From positions 1,257,178-1,321,177 of the forward strand of contig CALSTP010000001.1 in NCBI GenBank assembly GCA_943789305.1: a DNA stretch of 64,000 nucleotides. Direction: 5' to 3'. The translations under genes and the position numbers were made by a program. The stretch's first letter is position 1. Each line of letters begins with the position of its first letter. Positions 15,716 through 23,890 of the stretch are shown here, piece by piece. The notes beneath the pieces were generated by a model. It did not search any database, was not told the DNA's origin, and saw only the letters and a program-made list of their open reading frames with translations. The stretch is from an uncultured Flavobacteriaceae bacterium (lineage in GTDB: Bacteria > Bacteroidota > Bacteroidia > Flavobacteriales > Flavobacteriaceae).

Positions 15716-18700
15716 CTATTTAGATTTTATAAAACTCTGTAAGACATCGTTATTATTGGCAACTAAAATAATTGTTCCATCATTAGTTTGTACTTCAATC
15801 ATTTTTTTTGCATCTCCAGGAGTAAAAAACCCACTTTGATTAACCGGAGAAAAAGTGTATTCTCCTGATTCTGAACCTAAAAATAGGGCTCCTATTCCAG
15901 CATCGTTTCGAGGGGTTTCAATTTCAGAATGATGCATATTTCCTATCAATAAAATGTCATTAATATCATCTCTATTATAATCACCAACCAAAAAGTCATT
16001 GACTGATGAAAATTGTGCTCTTACAGGGAGTTTATTTATCATAAAGTCCCCAGAACCAAGATTGGTAAGTATGGTACTCGAAAAATAAGTAGCTTGATAG
16101 TGTAATGAATTATTCAAAAGGTCTCCGTAAACGTTATTTACATCCAGACTTGCAAAAACATCATATTTCATGAATTTCTCTTTAATTTCAGGCACCTGTT
16201 GAGCAGAGCAAGAAAAACCCCTCAATGGATATTGAATACCGTAGTTGTAATAAGTAAGAACGATGTCATTTTTTCCGTTTTGATCAAAATCATTGTAATA
16301 AACTTCAAAAGGACTTTCGGGCTTTGCTTTGTACTTATAGTTATCACCTAAATTACCAACTAATAGATCCATATCTCCATCATTATCAATATCTGCCTCT
16401 TTAATTGTAAACCACCATCCTTTCAATTGATCAAGATTAGGGCTAGGTTTTGGGTAAAGAATTCCAGCCACATTTTCATAAACACGAATTGAAGACCATT
16501 CACCCACAACAACTAGGTCTTTATCGTTATCGCTGTCAATATCTGTCCAAACGGCGTCACTTACCATTCCCCAATCTTTGAAGTTTTTACTGTTAACAAT
16601 ATCTATTTCAAAAACACCTTTATTGTTTTTTAAAATATAACTTGATGTTGGTTCAGGATAATTCCAAGGTTTTAATTTAGATCCAATAAAAAGATCTAAA
16701 TCACCATCTTTGTCGTAATCTGTAGCTGTTACAACTGATCCACTTAGAAACAAATCAGGTAAGCTTTTTTTAGAAAAAACAAAATTACCTCTACCATCAT
16801 TTAGATACAAACGGTCTAAATATGCAGGATTATTGGGTTCAAATTCATTCCCCCCACTTACCACATATAAATCCATATCATTATCATTGTCTACATCTAA
16901 AAAAAGAGCATCAATGTCTTCAGTAAACTTATGTCTTTCCCAGGGTGCATTTTTAGTTTTGACAAATCCTCCTAAAATACTTTGTAGATAAAGATTTCCA
17001 GCTTTACCAAGAGCACCGCCAACAAAAAAATCTTCAAGTCCATCGCCATTGACATCAGCTTTTGCTAAAGCAGGTCCTTGTTGAGAAAATTTATGAGGTA
17101 GCAGGATTTGCTGCTTATAGTCGTCAAAAAATTGTTCTTCGTGAATGTGTTTAGGAGCAAGTTTAGACAGAGTTATATCTGTGAAAATTGTTTTTGGTTT
17201 TGGTTTTTTAACAGAAGTCTTATTAGGTTGATAATAAACCTGATGAAGTTTGTTAGCCTTTGGTTTATAAAGCATTTGTCTTTTTTCATTTGGCCAAATT
17301 ATTTCAATGCTATCAACTATTTTATTAGCTCCAAGTCCAAAATGAAGTTGATTTTCGCTTACTGAATACATACCTCTGATACTTGTAACCTCTGCATGTT
17401 GAGTATTTTTAGGTGTATATATTATACATTTTGTGCCTATTTCACTTTTAAAGTTTTCATAAGTAACTTTCAATCTAATATAATTTGCATCTCCAAGTTC
17501 AACAGTATTGTTTTTGTATAGAAAAGGAAAATCATTAACATTATTTACAACTATTTCCAAATCACCATCATTATCCAGATCAGCATATGCAGAGCCATTG
17601 GAAAATGAAGGTTGATTTAATCCCCAATTAGCTGTTGTGTTTTTAAAAGAAAAATTTCCTGAATTTTGGTACATATAATTTGAAAGCTTTATGCTTGGTA
17701 AAAAATCAAGCACTTCTTGAAGAGGAAGAATATCCCAAATATTGATTTCTCCTAAATTAGGGTTATCATTAATATAATTCGTAATAAAGTTTTTTGTGAA
17801 TTTATCTACAGATTTATCCCCATCTGTATTTCTTATGTCTCTTAAAAGACCATTGGTAATGTGAATGTCACGAAAACCATCGTTATCAAAATCAGCAATC
17901 AAATTAGACCAACTCCAGTCTGTTGCAGCTAAATTAGCGAAGTTAGAAATCTCGCTAAAGCTTTCATTGCCATTATTCAAATGAAGGGCATTAAACATAT
18001 ATTGGTAGTGCCCACCATCATTTACAACATTCCAAAACTCTTGAATGTCCATACCACTCATGTTTGATTTTAAGCGGAAGTTATCTTCGGCAACCATATC
18101 AAGAGTCATTATGTCTATATTTCCATCATTATCTATATCGGCTGAGTCAACTCCCATACTATAAAAAGATGTATGTTTCATAGATTGCTCTGTCTGGTAC
18201 CTAAAAGTACCATCACCATTATTCATATATAAAAAATCTGGTGCATCAAAGTCATTTGAAACATAAAGATCTAACCAACCGTCTTTATTGAAATCTGCTA
18301 CACTGGCGCTACTGGGAAAACCTGTTTTGACTAATCCAGCTTCTTTAGTAATAAGTTCAAAGTATTTATTGTTGATGTTTTTGTAGAGTTGCGAAGTATA
18401 TTCTGGTTTCATAATGTCCTGACCTACAAAAGGAGAATAACTTCCTCTATTAGGAGGATGATTTAAAACAAATAAATCTAAAAATCCATCTCTGTTATAA
18501 TCAAAAAAAACAGCCTGTCTTGAGCGTTGTTTATCATCAACACCCCATTTTTCAGCTTCTTCTTCAAAAGTAAAATTTCCTTTGTTTATATAGAGTTTAT
18601 TAGCCCTTCGCTCTGGTTCAAAATCGTATAGTTCTTTACTAACATAAATATCTAAAAGTCCATCTCCATTGACATCTGCAATGGAAACTCCTGAAGACCA

Positions 18701-19018
18701 ATTCCCGTCATTTGTAATTCCAGCAGAAATTGTTTTTTTTTCAAATTTTAAATCTCCTTTATTCTTGTATATTTCATCCCCAACAAGATTGCCTGTAAAA
18801 TAAATATCTGTTAGACCGTCGTTATCAAAATCAGCCAAACCTACTCCACCACCACCATAAAAATTAGCGTATAACAAAATATTTTGTGACTTACTATCCT
18901 GGACAGTATTGACAAAATCTATTCCAGTCAGACTTGAAGGTAAAGATTCAAACTTTTTGTTTTGAGCTTTTAAAATGGATATTACAAAAAAGAAATAGAT
19001 AAATAACTTTTTATGCAT
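15716..19018 (-). CDS. Large VCBS/FG-GAP repeat protein with ASPIC/UnbV domain
   Basis: The 1100-residue product has a signal peptide (MHKKLFIYFFFVISILKAQ) and two FG-GAP/VCBS propellers with many DxDxDGxxD calcium-binding loops (DFDNDGLTDIY, DVNGDGLLDIY, DKDGDLDLF). They are separated by an ASPIC/UnbV domain near residues 510-600 (VTSIRGMYSVSENQLHFGLG, IEIIWPNEKRQ). Such CRTAC1-type proteins are abundant in Bacteroidota SusCD loci, and glycan or protein binding is presumed. No T9SS tail was recognised. An 8-bp inverted repeat lies 34-56 bases upstream. It is the first gene of a pair with the DUF255 gene, separated from SusD by a terminator. Confidence 0.9.
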   Translation of the reverse strand: MHKKLFIYFFFVISILKAQNKKFESLPSSLTGIDFVNTVQDSKSQNILLYANFYGGGGVGLADFDNDGLTDIYFTGNLVGDEIYKNKGDLKFEKKTISAGITNDGNWSSGVSIADVNGDGLLDIYVSKELYDFEPERRANKLYINKGNFTFEEEAEKWGVDDKQRSRQAVFFDYNRDGFLDLFVLNHPPNRGSYSPFVGQDIMKPEYTSQLYKNINNKYFELITKEAGLVKTGFPSSASVADFNKDGWLDLYVSNDFDAPDFLYMNNGDGTFRYQTEQSMKHTSFYSMGVDSADIDNDGNIDIMTLDMVAEDNFRLKSNMSGMDIQEFWNVVNDGGHYQYMFNALHLNNGNESFSEISNFANLAATDWSWSNLIADFDNDGFRDIHITNGLLRDIRNTDGDKSVDKFTKNFITNYINDNPNLGEINIWDILPLQEVLDFLPSIKLSNYMYQNSGNFSFKNTTANWGLNQPSFSNGSAYADLDNDGDLEIVVNNVNDFPFLYKNNTVELGDANYIRLKVTYENFKSEIGTKCIIYTPKNTQHAEVTSIRGMYSVSENQLHFGLGANKIVDSIEIIWPNEKRQMLYKPKANKLHQVYYQPNKTSVKKPKPKTIFTDITLSKLAPKHIHEEQFFDDYKQQILLPHKFSQQGPALAKADVNGDGLEDFFVGGALGKAGNLYLQSILGGFVKTKNAPWERHKFTEDIDALFLDVDNDNDMDLYVVSGGNEFEPNNPAYLDRLYLNDGRGNFVFSKKSLPDLFLSGSVVTATDYDKDGDLDLFIGSKLKPWNYPEPTSSYILKNNKGVFEIDIVNSKNFKDWGMVSDAVWTDIDSDNDKDLVVVGEWSSIRVYENVAGILYPKPSPNLDQLKGWWFTIKEADIDNDGDMDLLVGNLGDNYKYKAKPESPFEVYYNDFDQNGKNDIVLTYYNYGIQYPLRGFSCSAQQVPEIKEKFMKYDVFASLDVNNVYGDLLNNSLHYQATYFSSTILTNLGSGDFMINKLPVRAQFSSVNDFLVGDYNRDDINDILLIGNMHHSEIETPRNDAGIGALFLGSESGEYTFSPVNQSGFFTPGDAKKMIEVQTNDGTIILVANNNDVLQSFIKSK

Positions 19019-19051
19019 ATGTATAAATTTAATAGTTTTTTAATGGAATCC

Positions 19052-19074
19052 TATCCTATTGTAAATATAGGATA
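19052..19074 (-). promoter_or_regulatory. Operator-like inverted repeat before the VCBS gene
   Basis: TATCCTAT (19052-19059), 7-base spacer, ATAGGATA (19067-19074): perfect 8-bp arms, 34 bases before the gene start. Could bind a dimeric regulator or form a leader hairpin; no other copy was noticed. Confidence 0.35.
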
Positions 19075-19144
19075 TGTTTATCTTATCTAAAATATCAATT
19101 CATTCAATTTTACACACAAAATCTGTATCTGAATTTATTATATA

Positions 19145-19172
19145 AAAAAGGGAGAATTAATCCCCCTTTTTT
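19145..19172 (-). terminator. Terminator after susD
   Basis: AAAAAAGGGAGAATTAATCCCCCTTTTTT forms a GC-cored hairpin with A and T tracts on either side, active in both directions. It lies 33 bases after the SusD stop codon. Confidence 0.65.
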
Positions 19173-19204
19173 CAAATCTTGGTTATAACTATTTTAAACA
19201 AACA

Positions 19205-20695
19205 CTAGTTAACATCCCACCAAACTCTTGTTGTTCGATTATTTGGACCCTGAGATGTGATCATTGCATCGAAGTTCTCAGGATTAATATTAGCTTCATT
19301 TGGATTATAAATCATCCTTCTAGGGATAGTCCCGTTAGTTAAATTTTCTGGATGAGCTGGGTTACCTCCAAAAGGCTGAAGAGCAGGGAAGCCTGTTCTT
19401 CTAAAGTTAGCGAAAGCCTCAAACCAGTCAAAAAAAGATGCTACCCAAAATTGATCACCAATAAGCTCGTCATAATTTGCTGAATCATACGGATTCGCTG
19501 TTAGATATTCACTGATATCAGCAGCGCTTAAAGCAAAGCTTGGATCCCATAAAGCCCATTGATTCATTGCGGATGTAACACCCTCATTATAATTAGTTTC
19601 TGCTGAAGCATGGTCACCATTTGCTCCATAGTGCTCTGCTAATACAAATGCAGTTTGAGCATACGTTAGAAGCATTCTAGGCTGATCAACTCTTGAAATC
19701 GCAGGATTTACCCTAGCATATGGAAGAGTTCCAACATCAATACCTTGTGCACTCAAATCTTCATCATTTAAACCATATGGGTTTCCTCCAGCAGAGAACA
19801 TTGGTTCCTCGGGATTAGCAATAATTGTTAATCGTGGGTCACTTCTAACAGCAAGCCAGTCGTAAATAGTTTTTCCTAATCTAGCCCTAACATAACGTGG
19901 ATAATAAACTCCCCAAGCATTTTTATTGAGGTCAGTTGGACCATCGGTATGAACCATTAAAGCAGTATCAGCACTTGAACTCATAACTCCACCTGCGATA
20001 GCTTTTGCTACCCATGTGCTTGAATTTTCGGAATCAACATTTTTTATTCGCATAGCAAGTCTTAACATCAGTGAATTACCAAACTTTTTCCATTTGGTAG
20101 TATCTCCTCCAAATATGAGATCTGAGTTTCCAAGAGTAGTACTTCCACCAATTTGTGCAACCCCTTCCTCAAGTTCTTTGAGCATATCCATATAAATCAA
20201 TTGAGCATCGTCATAAACAGGTCTAAAGTTTGAATCTAGATAACCTTTTCCCGCATTGAAGTATGGTGTGTCACCGTAAGCATCAACAATTTTATGGAAA
20301 ACATAAGCTTTCATAATTCTTGCTATACCCATCTCAGTCCCTGTATTACCCTCTTTTTCTAATTGATCAATAATATCAACTACAGTCTTAATTGTTGTTA
20401 CGTATGCTACATCCCATGAAGCGGTCAGCAAATCTTCACGCAGGGAAAATATACTTGATTGAGGGAATGTTTGATGCATTACATGCTGAACTAGCTGCCC
20501 TGCACAAAGGATTTCAGTATATGAGTATTCATATTCATCGTTAGCAGACTTTAGAAATAAATATGCGAATTTTTGATTTACATCTAGAGATGTACTCGCT
20601 GTTGGATCAACATTCATTTCTTCGAAACCTTCATCATATTCACACGACAAAAGTGCAAATGATATAGTTAATAATAAAATATTTAATTTTTTCAT
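19205..20695 (-). CDS. SusD/RagB-like nutrient-binding outer-membrane lipoprotein
   Basis: The 496-residue product has lipobox LSCEYD and the SusD-like_2 pattern: an N-terminal EEMNVDPTAS segment, TPR-like helices (YVFHKIVDAYGDTPYFNAGKG, DMLKELEEGVAQI), KWKKFGNSLMLRLAMRI, and a C-terminal WVASFFDWFEAFANFRRTGFP followed by PRRMIYNPNE. SusD proteins form the lid of the SusC transporter and bind the incoming ligand on the cell surface. It lies 6 bases after susC. The ligand cannot be told from sequence; this branch is often associated with oligosaccharides or peptides. Confidence 0.95.
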   Translation of the reverse strand: MKKLNILLLTISFALLSCEYDEGFEEMNVDPTASTSLDVNQKFAYLFLKSANDEYEYSYTEILCAGQLVQHVMHQTFPQSSIFSLREDLLTASWDVAYVTTIKTVVDIIDQLEKEGNTGTEMGIARIMKAYVFHKIVDAYGDTPYFNAGKGYLDSNFRPVYDDAQLIYMDMLKELEEGVAQIGGSTTLGNSDLIFGGDTTKWKKFGNSLMLRLAMRIKNVDSENSSTWVAKAIAGGVMSSSADTALMVHTDGPTDLNKNAWGVYYPRYVRARLGKTIYDWLAVRSDPRLTIIANPEEPMFSAGGNPYGLNDEDLSAQGIDVGTLPYARVNPAISRVDQPRMLLTYAQTAFVLAEHYGANGDHASAETNYNEGVTSAMNQWALWDPSFALSAADISEYLTANPYDSANYDELIGDQFWVASFFDWFEAFANFRRTGFPALQPFGGNPAHPENLTNGTIPRRMIYNPNEANINPENFDAMITSQGPNNRTTRVWWDVN

Positions 20696-20701
20696 CTTAG
20701 A

Positions 20702-23700
20702 TTATAGTTTTAAATTAATTGAAAGACCAAGAGATTGACCTATTGGCATACCAATACCCTCTATTCCTTGAGCATTCGTGCTCGCTCTGTTGAATGATTC
20801 GGGATCAATATTAGGAACATCTTTGAAAATAAACCCTAAATTATTTCCAACAAGAGCTACGTTTGCACTTTTTATAAAAGTTTTTTGCAAGAATTCTTTA
20901 GGAAGTCTGTAATTAAGTGAAAGTTGGCTAATTCTTATGAAATCATTTGTGTATACATTTTCTTCCCCAATATCGAATCTAGCTGCAGTATTCCAATATT
21001 TTTGAATATCACCACTTCCCACAACTTTTGGCACAGCACTTCCATCATCCATTACTCCATCTGGAGTAAACCCAGCTTCTCTACCTCCAGCAGGAACTGT
21101 GATTTGATGTCTTCCCAATTGTTTCATACGTGAATTTGTATCTGATATAATACTACCCCCAAATTTACCCTCAAAAAATACGTACAGAGAGAAGTTCTTA
21201 TATCTTAAATCACCTCCAAAACCTATTTGAGTTGGAGCAACTCCTAATCCAAGAACTTTACTCGCATTTTCTTGTTGAGCGATTGGAACTCCGTCAACTA
21301 ATTTATGAATAACTCTTCCCTGATTATCTCTTAAAAAAGATGTTCCATAAATAACTCCAAAAGGTTCACCTTCCTTAGCTCCAATAAATGAATTAAATAA
21401 TGAACCAACTGCTAATTGTAATAAACTTCCATTTTCATCGGTTTTAACTACATTGCTTTGATTATTGGCATAATTTAGAGATAAATCTAAAGATAAATCT
21501 TCTTTATCAATTACAGTTCCTCTTAACAAAATCTCAACACCCTTATTGGTCATCTCTCCAAGATTGATAGTAGTTGCAGTATATCCAGATGCTCGAGAAG
21601 TTGCAGCGTTTACAATGTCTCCCATAGTTTTGTTTTCATAATAAGCAAAATCAAGTGATACTTTATTATCAAACATTCTCAAATCAAAACCAATTTCTGT
21701 TTCGTCTTTCTGAAAAGGAGTTATACTTAAATTAGGAATATTATCTCCTTTTATAGCTCCTAATGGAGATCCTAAATGGCCTTGACCTATTAAACCGTAT
21801 GTAAGCGAAAGTGAATAAGGGTTTCCAGCTCCACCTGCTACTTGTGAATATCCACCTCTTAACTTAGCAAAGTTTATGAAGCTTGGAAGCTCCACCAGGT
21901 CTGAAAGGATTACAGATAAACTTGCTGATCCATATAAATCATTATTTGGAGCTTCTTTTCCAGCTGCTGATAGAGTAGAAAACCAGTCATTACGAGCTGT
22001 AAATGTTAAGAAAATTTTATCTTGATAATCAAACTCTGTATTAGCATAAACAGAATTTATCTGCTTCTGCCCATAATTATATAACGCTTGTTGATTTTCT
22101 GTGTTTTGTATTGTGAGCAAACCTGGAATTACAGTATTTCTTCCTAATACTCCAATTGATTCAGATTCAAATGCAAACGTTCCTGTTCCAATAAATCCGT
22201 TAAATGAGAAGTCATCAGTAATATTAATTCCATTAGTACCAATAAAAAAATCAGCGTCATGTTGTTTAATCGTCTGAGTTTGTTCATAAAGATCACCTTT
22301 AGGGAAAAATGATATTCCGGGAAAGTTCAAGTTACCCCCAAAATTTGTGGTGTTATTGAAGTGATTTGTACTTCTATCAAATCCAGCTTGAAGTTTTAAA
22401 TATAGATAGTCCTTTATGTCATACTGAATACTAGTAGATGCTAATAAACGATCTTTAAAAACAGAATTAGGATTATTGTATTTTGCAAACCATGGATTTG
22501 TTGAATAAATACTAGTTGAAGGTAAAAGTTCATTTATTCCGTCAGTAGTTCCATTACCAAATGTTCCTAAGTAATCGTTAACATCAATTTCTGGGGTAAA
22601 ATTTCTTATGGTTTCATTTGGACTAGCTGGAGATGTACCCATTACAATATTACCTTTTTCTCTTGTTTCACTATATTTAACACTCGCATTAACAGTTAGT
22701 TTGTCTGAAAGATTCTGAACTGTAGTTAGGTTTAATGAATTTCTTTTTAGTTGTGAGGTGTCAATTACATCTGATGCTTCTAAATTAGTAAAAGCAACTC
22801 GTGTACTTCCCATATCTGTATTGGATGTAAAAGCAACAGAGTTTGACATATTAAAACCTGTATCATACAACGTATCCATGTTGTCATATAATTTTGTGCC
22901 TGAGCTTAGTTTAGGTCCCCATGAATTAAAAGGATCTTTAACATTGGTGGACGCAACACCCAACAGACCGTTTCCGTAAGACAATTGTGGATTAAAAAAA
23001 TCATTAATTCTAGTGTAAGTCGTTTGGTTAGAAATTTCAACTCCTAAACCTTTTTCAGCATTACTTCCATTTTTAGTGGTAATTAATATAACACCATTAG
23101 AAGCTCTTGATCCGTAAAGTGCAGCTGCTGCTCCACCTTTTAGCACACTAACTGACTTAATGTCATCCGGGTTGATTGTAGATAAACCATCTCCACCATC
23201 AATTCCACCCCATTCACCTGCAGTTCCTAGCTGTTCGTTTTGAATAGAGATACCATCGATTATATAGAGCGGTTGATTAGAGCCATTGAAAGAACTACTT
23301 CCTCGAATTACTACTCTTGTAGAGCCTTTTACTCCAGAAGCATTGTTACTGATATTTACACCTGCAATTTTTCCCCTTAGAGCTTGTAAAGGATTTGAAG
23401 ATTTCACTCTACTCATCTCATCTCCATCTACTTGGCTAACTGAATATCCTAGTGATTTAGTTTTCTTTTCAAATCCAAAAGAAGAAACAACAACTTCTTC
23501 TAGTTCATTTCCTGGTTCAAGCTGGATATTTATAATATCAGAAAGACCTGAAACTTGGAATTCATAAGTTTGAAAACCAATAAAGGAAATCTGTAGAATA
23601 TCATCTAATGACGATTTGATACTGAAATTACCATCAAAATCAGTTGTAGTTCCTTCTGAGGTGTTCAAGTTGACGACTGTAGCGCCTGGCAAAGGCATGC

Positions 23701-23797
23701 CTTCATTATCATTAATTATTCCCGAAACTGATTGAGCATAAATCAAAGTCGAAAAAACAAAAAATAATAATGTGAATAATTTTTTTAGTTTCATCAT
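20702..23797 (-). CDS. SusC/RagA-type TonB-linked outer-membrane transporter
   Basis: The 1031-residue product has a signal peptide, an N-terminal carboxypeptidase-regulatory-like domain (VSGIINDNEGMPLPGATV, TDFDGNFSI), a TonB-box region (EEVVVSSFGFEKKTKSLGYS), a plug domain (ALRGKIAGVNI, RVVIRGSSSF, PLYIIDGIS) and a 22-strand barrel ending GQSLGLSINLKL. It imports ligands captured by SusD with energy from TonB. Another ATG lies one codon downstream. It sits immediately downstream of the LytTR regulator gene, with an 88-base gap containing two 10-bp direct repeats that may be its control site. Confidence 0.95.
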   Translation of the reverse strand: MMKLKKLFTLLFFVFSTLIYAQSVSGIINDNEGMPLPGATVVNLNTSEGTTTDFDGNFSIKSSLDDILQISFIGFQTYEFQVSGLSDIINIQLEPGNELEEVVVSSFGFEKKTKSLGYSVSQVDGDEMSRVKSSNPLQALRGKIAGVNISNNASGVKGSTRVVIRGSSSFNGSNQPLYIIDGISIQNEQLGTAGEWGGIDGGDGLSTINPDDIKSVSVLKGGAAAALYGSRASNGVILITTKNGSNAEKGLGVEISNQTTYTRINDFFNPQLSYGNGLLGVASTNVKDPFNSWGPKLSSGTKLYDNMDTLYDTGFNMSNSVAFTSNTDMGSTRVAFTNLEASDVIDTSQLKRNSLNLTTVQNLSDKLTVNASVKYSETREKGNIVMGTSPASPNETIRNFTPEIDVNDYLGTFGNGTTDGINELLPSTSIYSTNPWFAKYNNPNSVFKDRLLASTSIQYDIKDYLYLKLQAGFDRSTNHFNNTTNFGGNLNFPGISFFPKGDLYEQTQTIKQHDADFFIGTNGINITDDFSFNGFIGTGTFAFESESIGVLGRNTVIPGLLTIQNTENQQALYNYGQKQINSVYANTEFDYQDKIFLTFTARNDWFSTLSAAGKEAPNNDLYGSASLSVILSDLVELPSFINFAKLRGGYSQVAGGAGNPYSLSLTYGLIGQGHLGSPLGAIKGDNIPNLSITPFQKDETEIGFDLRMFDNKVSLDFAYYENKTMGDIVNAATSRASGYTATTINLGEMTNKGVEILLRGTVIDKEDLSLDLSLNYANNQSNVVKTDENGSLLQLAVGSLFNSFIGAKEGEPFGVIYGTSFLRDNQGRVIHKLVDGVPIAQQENASKVLGLGVAPTQIGFGGDLRYKNFSLYVFFEGKFGGSIISDTNSRMKQLGRHQITVPAGGREAGFTPDGVMDDGSAVPKVVGSGDIQKYWNTAARFDIGEENVYTNDFIRISQLSLNYRLPKEFLQKTFIKSANVALVGNNLGFIFKDVPNIDPESFNRASTNAQGIEGIGMPIGQSLGLSINLKL

Positions 23798-23833
23798 ATT
23801 ATTGGTTTAGTTATTAATTAAAGTAAACCTAAA

Positions 23834-23890
23834 AATAGTTTTCACTGAAAAGCGATAAAATAGACGAGATAATAGTTTTCGTATACTAAA
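23834..23890 (-). promoter_or_regulatory. Direct repeats upstream of susC (candidate regulator site)
   Basis: AATAGTTTTC occurs at 23834-23843 and again at 23871-23880 (GAAAACTATT on the coding strand), 37 bases apart. The outer copy adjoins a GTATAC core (TTTAGTATACGAAAAC on the minus strand, 23890-23875); almost the same motif is at 28858-28873. LytTR proteins bind direct repeats, and the LytTR gene ends at this site, so local control of susCD is plausible. No exact TANNTTTG promoter was found in the gap. Confidence 0.4.

Noticed and set aside
20924-23567. Several plus-strand frames inside susC
   Set aside because: They run antisense to a clear SusC gene and have no domain of their own.
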